From Deinococcus marmoris (GTDB taxonomy: Bacteria; Deinococcota; Deinococci; Deinococcales; Deinococcaceae), in contig NZ_MSTI01000173.1 in NCBI RefSeq assembly GCF_001949125.1, positions 1-34,907 on the forward strand: DNA of 34,907 nucleotides, given 5' to 3'. Each line of letters begins with the position of its first letter. The first letter of the stretch is position 1. The notes under the pieces were generated by a model. The model made no database searches, was not told where the DNA came from, and saw only the letters and a list, made by a program, of their open reading frames with translations. Below, piece after piece: positions 27,645-34,907 of the stretch. A program made the translations under genes and the position numbers.

Positions 27645-27738
27645 GTCTAAGGGTCTGAGAGTCGAAGGGTCTAAGGGCTAAAGACCAAGAAACCTGATTC
27701 ATCGCCCGCCTTTTTTCCCAGACCCTTGACCCTTAGAC
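27645..27738. repeat. GGGTCTAAG-type repeats forming an inverted structure before dnaJ
   Basis: GTCTAAGGGTC (27645-27655) is exactly complementary to GACCCTTAGAC (27728-27738). A second copy of GGTCTAAGGG lies at 27668-27677 and can pair locally with AGACC (27682-27686). It fills the gap between the VF530 gene and dnaJ and could modulate dnaJ expression. Confidence 0.65.
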
Positions 27739-27753
27739 AACGCCGGAGGCGTC

Positions 27754-28695
27754 ATGGCATACAAAGACTATTACGACGTGCTGGGCGTCTCCCGTGGGGC
27801 GTCCGACGCGGATATCAAGTCGGCCTACCGCAAGGGGGCCAAGCAGTATCACCCCGACAAGAATGCAGGAGACGAGAAATCCGCTGACCGTTTCAAGGAA
27901 ATCGGCGAGGCGTATGCCGTCCTGAGTGACCCTGAGAAACGCAAGGTCTATGACCAGTTCGGCCACACTGGGCAGGTGCCACCGGGCTACGGCGAGGGCG
28001 GCGGCTTTCCCGGCGGCGGCAATTTTCAGGGCGGCGACTTCGCCGGATTCGATCCGGGCCAGTTCAGTGACTTCTTCCAGGGCCTGTTCGGTCAGGCAGC
28101 GCGGGGGCGCGCGGGTGCTGGGGGAATGGGCGGCGGCTTTCCCGGCGGGCAGCAGGTCAATATTGAAGACCTGCTGGGCGGGCTGGGCGGCGCAGGGCAA
28201 CAACGGAGATTCGTGCAGAACGTGGAAGGCGAGTTGCAGGTCACGCTGGCAGAGGCTTTCAGTGGCAGCGACGAGGTGATCAACGTGGACGGCAAGCGCC
28301 TGAGTTTGCGCGTTCCAGCAGGCACGCGCGACGGCGCACGTCTGCGTCTGGCTGGACAGGGACCAGGGGGCGGCGATGTGCTGCTGACCATCCGCGTGCT
28401 GGAGGACGCCCGCTTCGATCTGGACGGCGATCACCTGACCACCACTGCCGACGTGCCTGTCCCGCTGGCCGCGCTGGGCGGCGACATCAGCGTGCAGACC
28501 CTGGGCGGGCGCGGCAACCTGAGCATTCCCCCCGGCAGCAGCGGGGGCCGCCGCATGAGATTGCGCGGTCAGGGCTGGCCTAAAAAGGACGGCACGCGCG
28601 GCGATCTGTACGTGCGCCTGAACGTGACGGTGCCTGCCGCCCCCAGCGACGAGGAAAAGGAGTTGTACCGCAAGTTGCGCGATTTGCAGAAGTAG
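27754..28695 (+). CDS. dnaJ: DnaJ-type co-chaperone without zinc-finger domain
   Basis: A 313-residue class B (type II) J-protein that stimulates DnaK ATPase. The J-domain (1-68) contains H33-P-D35. A Gly/Phe-rich region follows (about 77-135, GYGEGGGFPGGGNFQGGDF). There is no CxxCxGxG zinc region. The two C-terminal beta domains start at VEGELQVTLAEAFSG and end in PPGSSGGRRMRLRGQGWPKKDGTRGDLYVRLNV. DnaJ proteins of Thermus also lack the cysteine region, so this fits the phylum; CbpA is the alternative name. GGAGG lies 5 nt before ATG 27754. It closes the dnaK operon, with a strong terminator downstream. Confidence 0.95.
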   Translation: MAYKDYYDVLGVSRGASDADIKSAYRKGAKQYHPDKNAGDEKSADRFKEIGEAYAVLSDPEKRKVYDQFGHTGQVPPGYGEGGGFPGGGNFQGGDFAGFDPGQFSDFFQGLFGQAARGRAGAGGMGGGFPGGQQVNIEDLLGGLGGAGQQRRFVQNVEGELQVTLAEAFSGSDEVINVDGKRLSLRVPAGTRDGARLRLAGQGPGGGDVLLTIRVLEDARFDLDGDHLTTTADVPVPLAALGGDISVQTLGGRGNLSIPPGSSGGRRMRLRGQGWPKKDGTRGDLYVRLNVTVPAAPSDEEKELYRKLRDLQK

Positions 28696-28724
28696 CACCG
28701 GATGAGCTGAGCGTGCAGATGCGA

Positions 28725-28757
28725 AACCCCCTCATCCAGCCAGGTGAGGGGGTTTTG
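28725..28757 (+). terminator. Rho-independent terminator of the dnaK operon
   Basis: AACCCCCTCA (28725-28734) pairs perfectly with TGAGGGGGTT (28745-28754) and is followed by T residues. Confidence 0.92.
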
Positions 28758-28791
28758 ACTGTTGACCCCGCCAGAGCAGATTTCCCGGGAA

Positions 28792-29928
28792 CTACGCGAG
28801 CTTGCTTTCGGATTGATCCAGTGCGGGTTTACGCCGTGGGCGGGGCCGCAGCATCTTCCTAAAAGGTTCCTCGATCAGGAAGTACAGGGCGGTGGCCACG
28901 GCCAGAACCAGTGCCAGGTACACGGCCACGATGCCCAGGCGGACCACCACTCCGGCGTCGATAAAGCGTTCGGCGGGCAGCAGCTTGACCAGCACCATCT
29001 TGAGCAGCAGATGGGACATGTACATCGAGTAGGAGATGCGCCCCCCGAAGTCGGCCAGCGGGGTAGACAGGGCGCGGGCCAGCCAGCCCCGGTTGTAGGC
29101 CAGGCCAAGGATGAACGGGGTCATGAACAGCAGGGTCCAGTAGGCCCCGGTGCCGATGGCAGTCAAGGCTGTGGCGCTGACCACCGCCAGCAGCCCCAGC
29201 ACAGGCGTCAGCAGGCCCCAGTTCCATGACGCGCCAGAACGGTTGCGCCACAGCCAGCACATCATGGCCCCGGCCACAAAACTGCCCGTGATCCGCAAGA
29301 GGGAATTGTGGTCGAAAGGACTGACGACGCTCAGACCACTGCTGAGAATCAGCAGGATACTGGCAACGATGGCCGTCACGGCAATGCCCACTGCCGCGCC
29401 CGGCCTCCTGACCCGGTGATAGATCAGGGCCACCAGCGGGAAACACAGGTAGGCAAACCATTCGGCACTGACGCTCCAGGCCACGAAGTTCCAGGTGGCA
29501 TCAGCGCTGTTCCCCCACGCCTGAACCATCAGCAGGCTGGCCACAAAGCCGCCGGGTGTGTACAGACCCTCTGTACTCAGCGTCAGGTTCAGCCGGTCAG
29601 CCACTGTCACGATGCCCAGCGCGCCCAGAAGACAGGCCACAACCACCGGATAGATCCGCGCAATTCTAGCCCGCAGAAAGTAGACGTAGGTGGGGCCGTT
29701 CCACGTCTGAAATCGGTCGACATAGTTGAGGGTGATCACGAAGCCGGACAGCACGAAAAACAGCTCGACGCCCATGTTGCCTGCCTGGGCGAACGTCCGT
29801 AAGAGTTCCAGTCCCGGAAACAGCAGCACAAATTTATCGAAGTAATGGTGAAAAACCACCCACAAGGCGGCGATAGCCCGTAGCCCGGTCAGGGCACGGA
29901 GAAACGGCACACTCACAGGCTCAGTCAC
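28792..29928 (-). CDS. Acyltransferase family 3 membrane protein (OafA/YrhL type)
   Basis: A roughly 378-residue integral membrane O-acyltransferase with about ten hydrophobic spans. The N-terminal motif LRALTGLRAIAALWVVFHHYFDKF and GVELFFVLSGFVITLNY, then RARIARIYPV, are diagnostic; the FHHY histidine is the usual catalytic site. Such enzymes add acetyl or other acyl groups to cell-surface polysaccharides or lipids. I choose GTG 29928 because TACACT lies 7 nt upstream on the minus strand; a GTG at 29949 would add seven residues. The C-terminus is basic (RPRPRRKPALDQ), so cytoplasmic. It follows the histidine kinase on the same strand with a 73-nt gap and has its own promoter. Confidence 0.92.
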   Translation of the reverse strand: MTEPVSVPFLRALTGLRAIAALWVVFHHYFDKFVLLFPGLELLRTFAQAGNMGVELFFVLSGFVITLNYVDRFQTWNGPTYVYFLRARIARIYPVVVACLLGALGIVTVADRLNLTLSTEGLYTPGGFVASLLMVQAWGNSADATWNFVAWSVSAEWFAYLCFPLVALIYHRVRRPGAAVGIAVTAIVASILLILSSGLSVVSPFDHNSLLRITGSFVAGAMMCWLWRNRSGASWNWGLLTPVLGLLAVVSATALTAIGTGAYWTLLFMTPFILGLAYNRGWLARALSTPLADFGGRISYSMYMSHLLLKMVLVKLLPAERFIDAGVVVRLGIVAVYLALVLAVATALYFLIEEPFRKMLRPRPRRKPALDQSESKLA

Positions 29929-29941
29929 AGTTGACAGTGTA
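29929..29941 (-). promoter_or_regulatory. Leaderless-type -10 box of the acyltransferase gene
   Basis: On the minus strand TACACT (29936-29941), 7 nt, then GTG 29928. Confidence 0.5.
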
Positions 29942-30001
29942 GATGGCACAGTGCAGAACGGGATGAAGATTTATGATCTCCGCGAATCGCTCTCCGGTGC
30001 G

Positions 30002-31672
30002 CTACGGCACGTCCTCTTCGTCCAGAATCGGCACGTCGCCCACGGGCAACTGCACATGGGCCGCCGTCCCCTTGCCCTCTTCGCTTTCCAGCCAGATGCG
30101 GCCCCCGTGCGCCTCCACGATGCCGCGCGCGATGCTCAGGCCCAGACCCGCGCCGCCCACGTCACGGCTGCGGCTGTCTTCCAGACGGTAGAAGCGGTCA
30201 AACAACCGGTCCAGTTGATCCGTGGGAATGCCGGGGCCGTCGTCGGTCACGCTCAGGCGCACCTCGGTGCCGTCCTCCTCCGGCTGGCTGCTCAGGGTAA
30301 TGGTCCGCGCCCCGGCCTTGAGGGCGTTGCTGACCAGATTGATGATCACCTGCTTGAGGCGGTCCGGGTCGCCCTCGAAGGTCACCTCCTGCCCGGCCAC
30401 CGGCAGGCGCGAGTTCTGGGCCTGGGCCAGCGGCATCAGCTCGCGAGCGATCTCGGCCAGAAACAGGCCCGACAGGATCGGATCGCGGGCCATCACCAGC
30501 GCGCCGCTGTCACTGCGGGCCAGTTGCAGCAGGCTGGCGATCAGGTTGGTCAGGCGTTCGGACTCGCTGCGGATGATCTTGAGGCTTTCCTGCTGCTGTC
30601 CGCTGGGGCTGGTGCGGCGCAAGAGATAACTGGCATGGCCGCTGATGGCGGTGACGGGCGTTCGCAGTTCATGACTGGCATCGCTGGTGAATCGGCGCTG
30701 GGCCTCGAAACTGTCTTCCAGGCGGCCCAGCATGCTGTTCAGCGCCCCGGCCAGCGCCTGTACCTCGTCCCCCGTTTCGGGTTCGGGCACGCGTTCGGTC
30801 AGGTTCTGCCCACCGATGCCCTCGGCGGCACGCTGCACCAGTCCCAGGGGCCGCAGCGCCCGCCCGGCCAGCAGGTACGCGCCCACACCCGCCGTGATCA
30901 GGCCCGCCAGAAACAGCAGCACAATAACGTTCCGCAGGTCCGCCAGCGTGTGCTGAATGTCATCCAGGCTGCGGCCCACGTACACGATGGTCAGCGTGTC
31001 GTTGCTGCCCGGCAACCCCAGCGGCGATTGTTGCAACGACAGCGGGGCCAGCCGCACCAGCACACGCATAGGCGTGGGTCTGTCGGGATAGACCTCCTGC
31101 ACGTCCTGATCAATCAACAACTGGCCGTCCGGCGAACTGATCAACTCGGCCAGTTGGGCGTCAGGCAGCGTGATGGGCTTCTTGCGGTCAATCCCAGAAA
31201 AGTTACGTGCCTGACCACGCAGGAAATTGAGGTCGTCAAACAGGCTCTGGCGCTCGTCGGGATTGACCGCCTGGGTCAGCCGATCAGTCAGCAGCGGCAG
31301 GTCATAGAAGGTCAGCCGCTCGATCTGGATGGCGTAGTTGGGGAACTGGTAACGCAGACTTATGGAATTCCCTGTCGCGTCCAGGCTTTCGGGGTTGGCA
31401 GAAGACAGGTTCAGCGACGGCAGCAACTGAGCCAGCCGCCCATAAGCGTCGCCCAGGTCGCGGTTGACTCCCGTGATCAGGTTGTTACGCATGATCACCA
31501 GCGTGGTGACAGCCACCGTGATCAGCAACGCGGCCAGCAGCGCTGTGTAGAACTGGGTCAGCCGCCAGCGCAGGGTCTTGTGGCGGCGGCTGACCGAACC
31601 TGTGGGCGCGGCTCCCCCCTTGACCGCGCGGGCGGCCCCGGCGAGCGGGCGTGGCAACGAAGGAACCCTCAC
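30002..31672 (-). CDS. Sensor histidine kinase with HAMP domain
   Basis: A 556-residue membrane kinase. Two membrane spans (about 42-60 and 248-268) bracket an extracytoplasmic sensor of about 185 residues (65-245). HAMP follows (270-322, [18 protein letters not shown]). The dimerisation/phosphoacceptor helix has H334 in [15 protein letters not shown], and the ATPase domain shows the N box ([14 protein letters not shown]), G1 (VTDDGPGIP), F box (FDRFYRLED) and G2 ([19 protein letters not shown]). It autophosphorylates and passes the phosphate to the response regulator 70 nt upstream. The GTG start at 31672 has TACACT exactly 7 nt upstream, so it has its own leaderless transcript. The signal is unknown. 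Confidence 0.95.
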   Translation of the reverse strand: MRVPSLPRPLAGAARAVKGGAAPTGSVSRRHKTLRWRLTQFYTALLAALLITVAVTTLVIMRNNLITGVNRDLGDAYGRLAQLLPSLNLSSANPESLDATGNSISLRYQFPNYAIQIERLTFYDLPLLTDRLTQAVNPDERQSLFDDLNFLRGQARNFSGIDRKKPITLPDAQLAELISSPDGQLLIDQDVQEVYPDRPTPMRVLVRLAPLSLQQSPLGLPGSNDTLTIVYVGRSLDDIQHTLADLRNVIVLLFLAGLITAGVGAYLLAGRALRPLGLVQRAAEGIGGQNLTERVPEPETGDEVQALAGALNSMLGRLEDSFEAQRRFTSDASHELRTPVTAISGHASYLLRRTSPSGQQQESLKIIRSESERLTNLIASLLQLARSDSGALVMARDPILSGLFLAEIARELMPLAQAQNSRLPVAGQEVTFEGDPDRLKQVIINLVSNALKAGARTITLSSQPEEDGTEVRLSVTDDGPGIPTDQLDRLFDRFYRLEDSRSRDVGGAGLGLSIARGIVEAHGGRIWLESEEGKGTAAHVQLPVGDVPILDEEDVP

Positions 31673-31685
31673 GCCCGGCAGTGTA
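31673..31685 (-). promoter_or_regulatory. Leaderless-type -10 box of the histidine kinase gene
   Basis: On the minus strand TACACT (31680-31685), 7 nt (GCCGGGC), then GTG 31672. Confidence 0.6.
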
Positions 31686-31742
31686 GCGGTCAGGCGTGAG
31701 GGTCAGCGTGTTTCAGGAGTACGAGGGGTGGAGCCTGAGCGC

Positions 31743-32420
<678 letters not shown>

Positions 32421-32432
32421 GTCGCCAGTCTA
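32421..32432 (-). promoter_or_regulatory. Leaderless-type -10 box of the response regulator gene
   Basis: On the minus strand TAGACT (32427-32432), 6 nt, then ATG 32420. Confidence 0.6.
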
Positions 32433-32439
32433 GGGAGCG

Positions 32440-32451
32440 TTCTCATGAGAA
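32440..32451. promoter_or_regulatory. Perfect 12-bp palindrome upstream of the response regulator
   Basis: TTCTCATGAGAA sits in the spacer of the response regulator promoter, 8 nt upstream of its -10 box. This is where a repressor dimer would block transcription. The protein that reads it is not known. Confidence 0.5.
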
Positions 32452-32642
32452 TACGCGAGGGGTGCTTAATCAGCTTTCATCCGGCTCTGGCGATGGGCTG
32501 GGGGCCAGGACACAATCTCCCGTCAGATCAGCCGGATTTCTGGCCCTCTGGAGACGGCTCAGCCCCCTTCTGGAGCTAATCGTAGATGGCCCTCTTTACA
32601 GGTCTTTCACAAGGCTGTGCTGTCTGAGCGGACCCATATCGG

Positions 32643-33070
<428 letters not shown>

Positions 33071-33074
<4 letters not shown>

Positions 33075-33118
33075 CGGCGGCTCCTGACAGAGAGCGCGGG
33101 GAAGGTGGCGGCGGTCAT
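33071..33118 (-). CDS. Short leaderless ORF (15 codons) upstream of and overlapping the 143-aa gene
   Basis: ATG 33118 follows TAGAAT (33126-33131) by exactly 7 nt. The frame reads MTAATFPALSVRSRR and stops at TGA, which overlaps the TTG start of the next gene by 2 bases. It could be a leader peptide or the displaced N-terminus of that gene. Confidence 0.4.
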
Positions 33119-33131
33119 GCCGGGGATTCTA
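33119..33131 (-). promoter_or_regulatory. Leaderless-type -10 box, TAGAAT
   Basis: On the minus strand TAGAAT (33126-33131), 7 nt (CCCCGGC), then ATG 33118. Confidence 0.55.
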
Positions 33132-33147
33132 ACGGACAGACCGTTTC

Positions 33148-33447
33148 TCAGGGGTCCAGCCGCTCTTCCAGCAGACCCAGCGTGGGGTACGGGGCGTCCG
33201 CATCCAGATCATTCTCAGCCAGCCGGTCCAGCAGCGCGTCGGCCCGCTCCAGCGCAAAGGTCCCCTCCACCTCGCGCAGCACATGGATCAGGACCAGACC
33301 GTGCAGCCGTTCCAGCAGCGCCCAGCCCCAGCTTCCAGCCGCCTGAAGATCACGCGCGCGGGCCAGCAGCGTGAGTGCGAGCCGCTCGTCGCCGTCTGCA
33401 AACGCCTGCGCGGCCTCTAGAGGAATAAGGCGCAGGTCCGGTCTCAT
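33148..33447 (-). CDS. Small hypothetical protein (99 aa)
   Basis: A 99-residue, mainly helical, Leu/Ala-rich and acidic protein: [75 protein letters not shown]. The pattern of two or three amphipathic helix pairs suggests a TPR-like or similar helical fold; no family recognised. ATG 33447 is preceded by CGGAG, 4 nt upstream, contributed by repeat copy 2. It lies behind the UbiA gene on the same strand and may be cotranscribed with it. Confidence 0.75.
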   Translation of the reverse strand: MRPDLRLIPLEAAQAFADGDERLALTLLARARDLQAAGSWGWALLERLHGLVLIHVLREVEGTFALERADALLDRLAENDLDADAPYPTLGLLEERLDP

Positions 33448-33622
33448 GCGGACTCCGATTGAAAGGTGTTAAAAACACCTGAAAATCCGAACGAGCGTCC
33501 AAGCGTCCTCATGGGCGCTATTCTGGACAAGACAGTGAACAGGAGAAAAACGGGTTCCGGGCATGGAGTGCAGGAATCGGCGCTGTCCCGATTTCTGTAC
33601 GAAATAGACGGAATCCGTCTCA
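33448..33622 (-). repeat. Structured dispersed repeat, copy 2 (between ubiA and the 99-aa gene)
   Basis: Second copy of the element at 591-724. The 65-nt block is at 33552-33616: outer stem 33552-33559 with 33609-33616, internal loops of 8 nt each, inner stem GTGCAGGAATCGG (33568-33580) with CCGATTTCTGTAC (33588-33600), 7-nt loop. The small AGGTGTT/AACACCT hairpin is at 33462-33478. The two blocks are about 30 nt further apart than in copy 1. The repeat ends at the ubiA stop codon (33620-33622) on one side and supplies the ribosome binding site of the 99-aa gene on the other. Confidence 0.85.
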
Positions 33623-34504
33623 GGTCAGCGTGCGCCACGTCACGTCCACGATGACCCCGGCCAGCATGGTCAGGGCCAGCCACATGTTGGCGTCGAAGAA
33701 GGCCACGTTGACCCGCCCCAGATCATTGGGGTTGACGATGCGGTGTTCGTACAGCAGGATCGCGCCCATCGCCACGGCAGCCAGGTAGTACCAGCCACTG
33801 GCCCCGGCCACCACGCCCACCAGCAGCAGCAGCGCGAAGGTCAGCGCGTGGCTGGCAGCGGCAATCTTCAGGGCGCGCGGAATGCCGAAGCGGGCGGGAA
33901 TGCTCTTGATACCGTTCTTTACGTCAAAATCCCGGTCCAGCGTGCCGTAGATCACGTCCAGGCCGATCATCCAGAAAATGACCACGGCCCACAGCACCCA
34001 GGCGGTGGGGGCAAAGTGGCCAGTCACGGCGACATATCCGCCTGCCGCCGCCGCGCCATCGGTGACGCCCAGCCAGGCGTGGCACAGCCAGGTGTATCTC
34101 TTGGTATACGGATAGCCGATCAGGAACACCACCGCCAGCGGCAGCAGCGCCAGACACAGCGGATTGAGCTGCGCCGCCGCGAAGGCCATGACCGCCAGAC
34201 TGACGCCCACCAGCGCCCACGCCTGGGCCGGGCTGACCTTGCCCGCCGGGACCTCACGCCCCGCCGTGCGCGGATTGCGGGCGTCAATGGCGCGGTCGAT
34301 CACACGGTTTGCGCCCATCGCCGCCGTGCGGGCCGCCGCCATTGCCACCGTGACCCAGATCACCACGCCCAGGCCGGGCCAGCCGGTGCCGTTTTGCGTC
34401 ATGCTCGCCAGCAACATCCCCGCATACGCGAAGGGCAGAGCAAACACGGTGTGTTCGAATTTCACCAGATCCAGATAGGTTTTCAGACGTGGGGCCAAAC
34501 TCAT
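33620..34504 (-). CDS. ubiA: UbiA-family prenyltransferase (4-hydroxybenzoate/menaquinone precursor type)
   Basis: A 294-residue membrane prenyltransferase with about eight or nine helices. The first aspartate-rich motif is N66-RVI-D70-RAI-D74, the second is D183-VIYGTL-D190-R-D-F-D194; they bind the prenyl diphosphate through magnesium. It attaches the polyprenyl tail to an aromatic acid. Because this type of organism uses menaquinone and Deinococcus/Thermus genomes carry the futalosine route, the likely role is MqnP rather than ubiquinone UbiA; sequence alone does not prove it. The UbiE methyltransferase in this window acts later in the same pathway. ATG 34504 has TATGCT 9 nt upstream. Its stop codon lies at the edge of repeat copy 2. 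Confidence 0.93.
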   Translation of the reverse strand: MSLAPRLKTYLDLVKFEHTVFALPFAYAGMLLASMTQNGTGWPGLGVVIWVTVAMAAARTAAMGANRVIDRAIDARNPRTAGREVPAGKVSPAQAWALVGVSLAVMAFAAAQLNPLCLALLPLAVVFLIGYPYTKRYTWLCHAWLGVTDGAAAAGGYVAVTGHFAPTAWVLWAVVIFWMIGLDVIYGTLDRDFDVKNGIKSIPARFGIPRALKIAAASHALTFALLLLVGVVAGASGWYYLAAVAMGAILLYEHRIVNPNDLGRVNVAFFDANMWLALTMLAGVIVDVTWRTLT

Positions 34505-34537
34505 GCTGGGGGCAGCATACGCCTGCTGGCTTACCTC

Positions 34538-34568
34538 TGGACATTATGGGCCTGACATTTGCTATAGT
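34538..34568 (+). promoter_or_regulatory. Promoter of the tRNA genes
   Basis: A good -10 box TATAGT (34563-34568) lies 21 nt before tRNA-Pro. The best -35 candidate is TGGACA (34538-34543), with a rather long 19-nt spacer. Confidence 0.55.
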
Positions 34569-34589
34569 GCCGCCTGCGCGTGGAAGTGT

Positions 34590-34668
<79 letters not shown>

Positions 34669-34699
34669 ATTTTCCCGTTCCCAGCGGACACGCGCACAG

Positions 34700-34773
<74 letters not shown>

Positions 34774-34786
34774 CACCCAATACAAG

Positions 34787-34806
34787 GCTCCCCCTGCGGG
34801 AGCTTT
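34787..34806 (+). terminator. Probable terminator after tRNA-Gly
   Basis: GCTCCC (34787-34792) pairs with GGGAGC (34798-34803), followed by TTT. The T-run is short, so some readthrough into tRNA-Arg is possible. Confidence 0.55.
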
Positions 34807-34827
34807 CGTCCTTTCGAGGACGCATAG

Positions 34828-34904
<77 letters not shown>

Positions 34905-34907
34905 CAA

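Noticed and set aside
27645..27738. GGGTCTAAG repeats as a CRISPR array
   Set aside because: The units are short, degenerate and irregularly spaced, with no spacer pattern and no cas genes.
29951..31699. A 582-codon plus-strand open frame across the histidine kinase gene
   Set aside because: Shadow of the kinase coding sequence; no recognisable domain and His/Gln/Arg-rich composition.

Overview
The window looks like chromosomal DNA of a Deinococcus-type bacterium. This rests on the high GC content, the Deinococcus/Thermus-like gene families, a dnaK promoter carrying an HspR (HAIR) operator, and many genes whose start codon sits 6-8 nt after a TANNNT box, the leaderless-mRNA layout known to be common in Deinococcus. 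The genus is an inference. No phage genes, transposases, rRNA genes or CRISPR arrays are visible.

Region 1-7.8 kb (all minus strand) is a compact catabolic locus. In transcription order it holds a ROK-family repressor, a cytoplasmic lyase of the argininosuccinate lyase/fumarase superfamily (11-nt overlap), a large secreted PIG-L/LmbE deacetylase with accessory beta domains (ATGA overlap), a sugar-type solute-binding protein and two CUT1 ABC permeases, the second cut by the window edge. No ATPase is encoded in the visible part. The combination suggests uptake and breakdown of an N-acetylated glycoconjugate; this is the best candidate here for an undescribed pathway.

Region 7.8-19 kb is mixed housekeeping and accessory DNA: a small unknown protein, an M20 peptidase, another small unknown protein, an S9 prolyl-oligopeptidase-type peptidase, fumC, a large NPCBM/beta-helix lipoprotein, a small membrane protein and kbl. 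Region 18.6-21.0 kb is a redox island: a peroxiredoxin and a tandem two-domain thioredoxin, divergent from a TetR regulator (with only two cysteines, close together) that overlaps a GNAT gene; the divergent promoter holds four GACTGA repeats. Then follow ubiE/menG, a LysM-C39-like protein and an SDR fused to a membrane N-terminus.

Region 24.4-28.8 kb is the heat-shock operon dnaK-grpE-VF530-dnaJ, preceded by a HAIR element and a TTGACT-N17-TATGCT promoter and ended by a strong terminator. A palindromic element lies between dnaK and grpE. Region 28.8-34.9 kb carries an acyltransferase, an OmpR-type response regulator and histidine kinase with separate leaderless promoters, two unknown small genes, a UbiA prenyltransferase (probably menaquinone pathway, together with ubiE) and three tRNA genes (Pro-TGG, Gly-TCC, Arg-TCT).

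A structured repeat occurs twice, about 33 kb apart (591-724 and 33448-33622). In both copies it fills the gap from one gene's stop codon to the next gene's ribosome binding site. Its 13-bp stem differs between copies by compensatory base-pair changes, which argues that the folded RNA is what is conserved.
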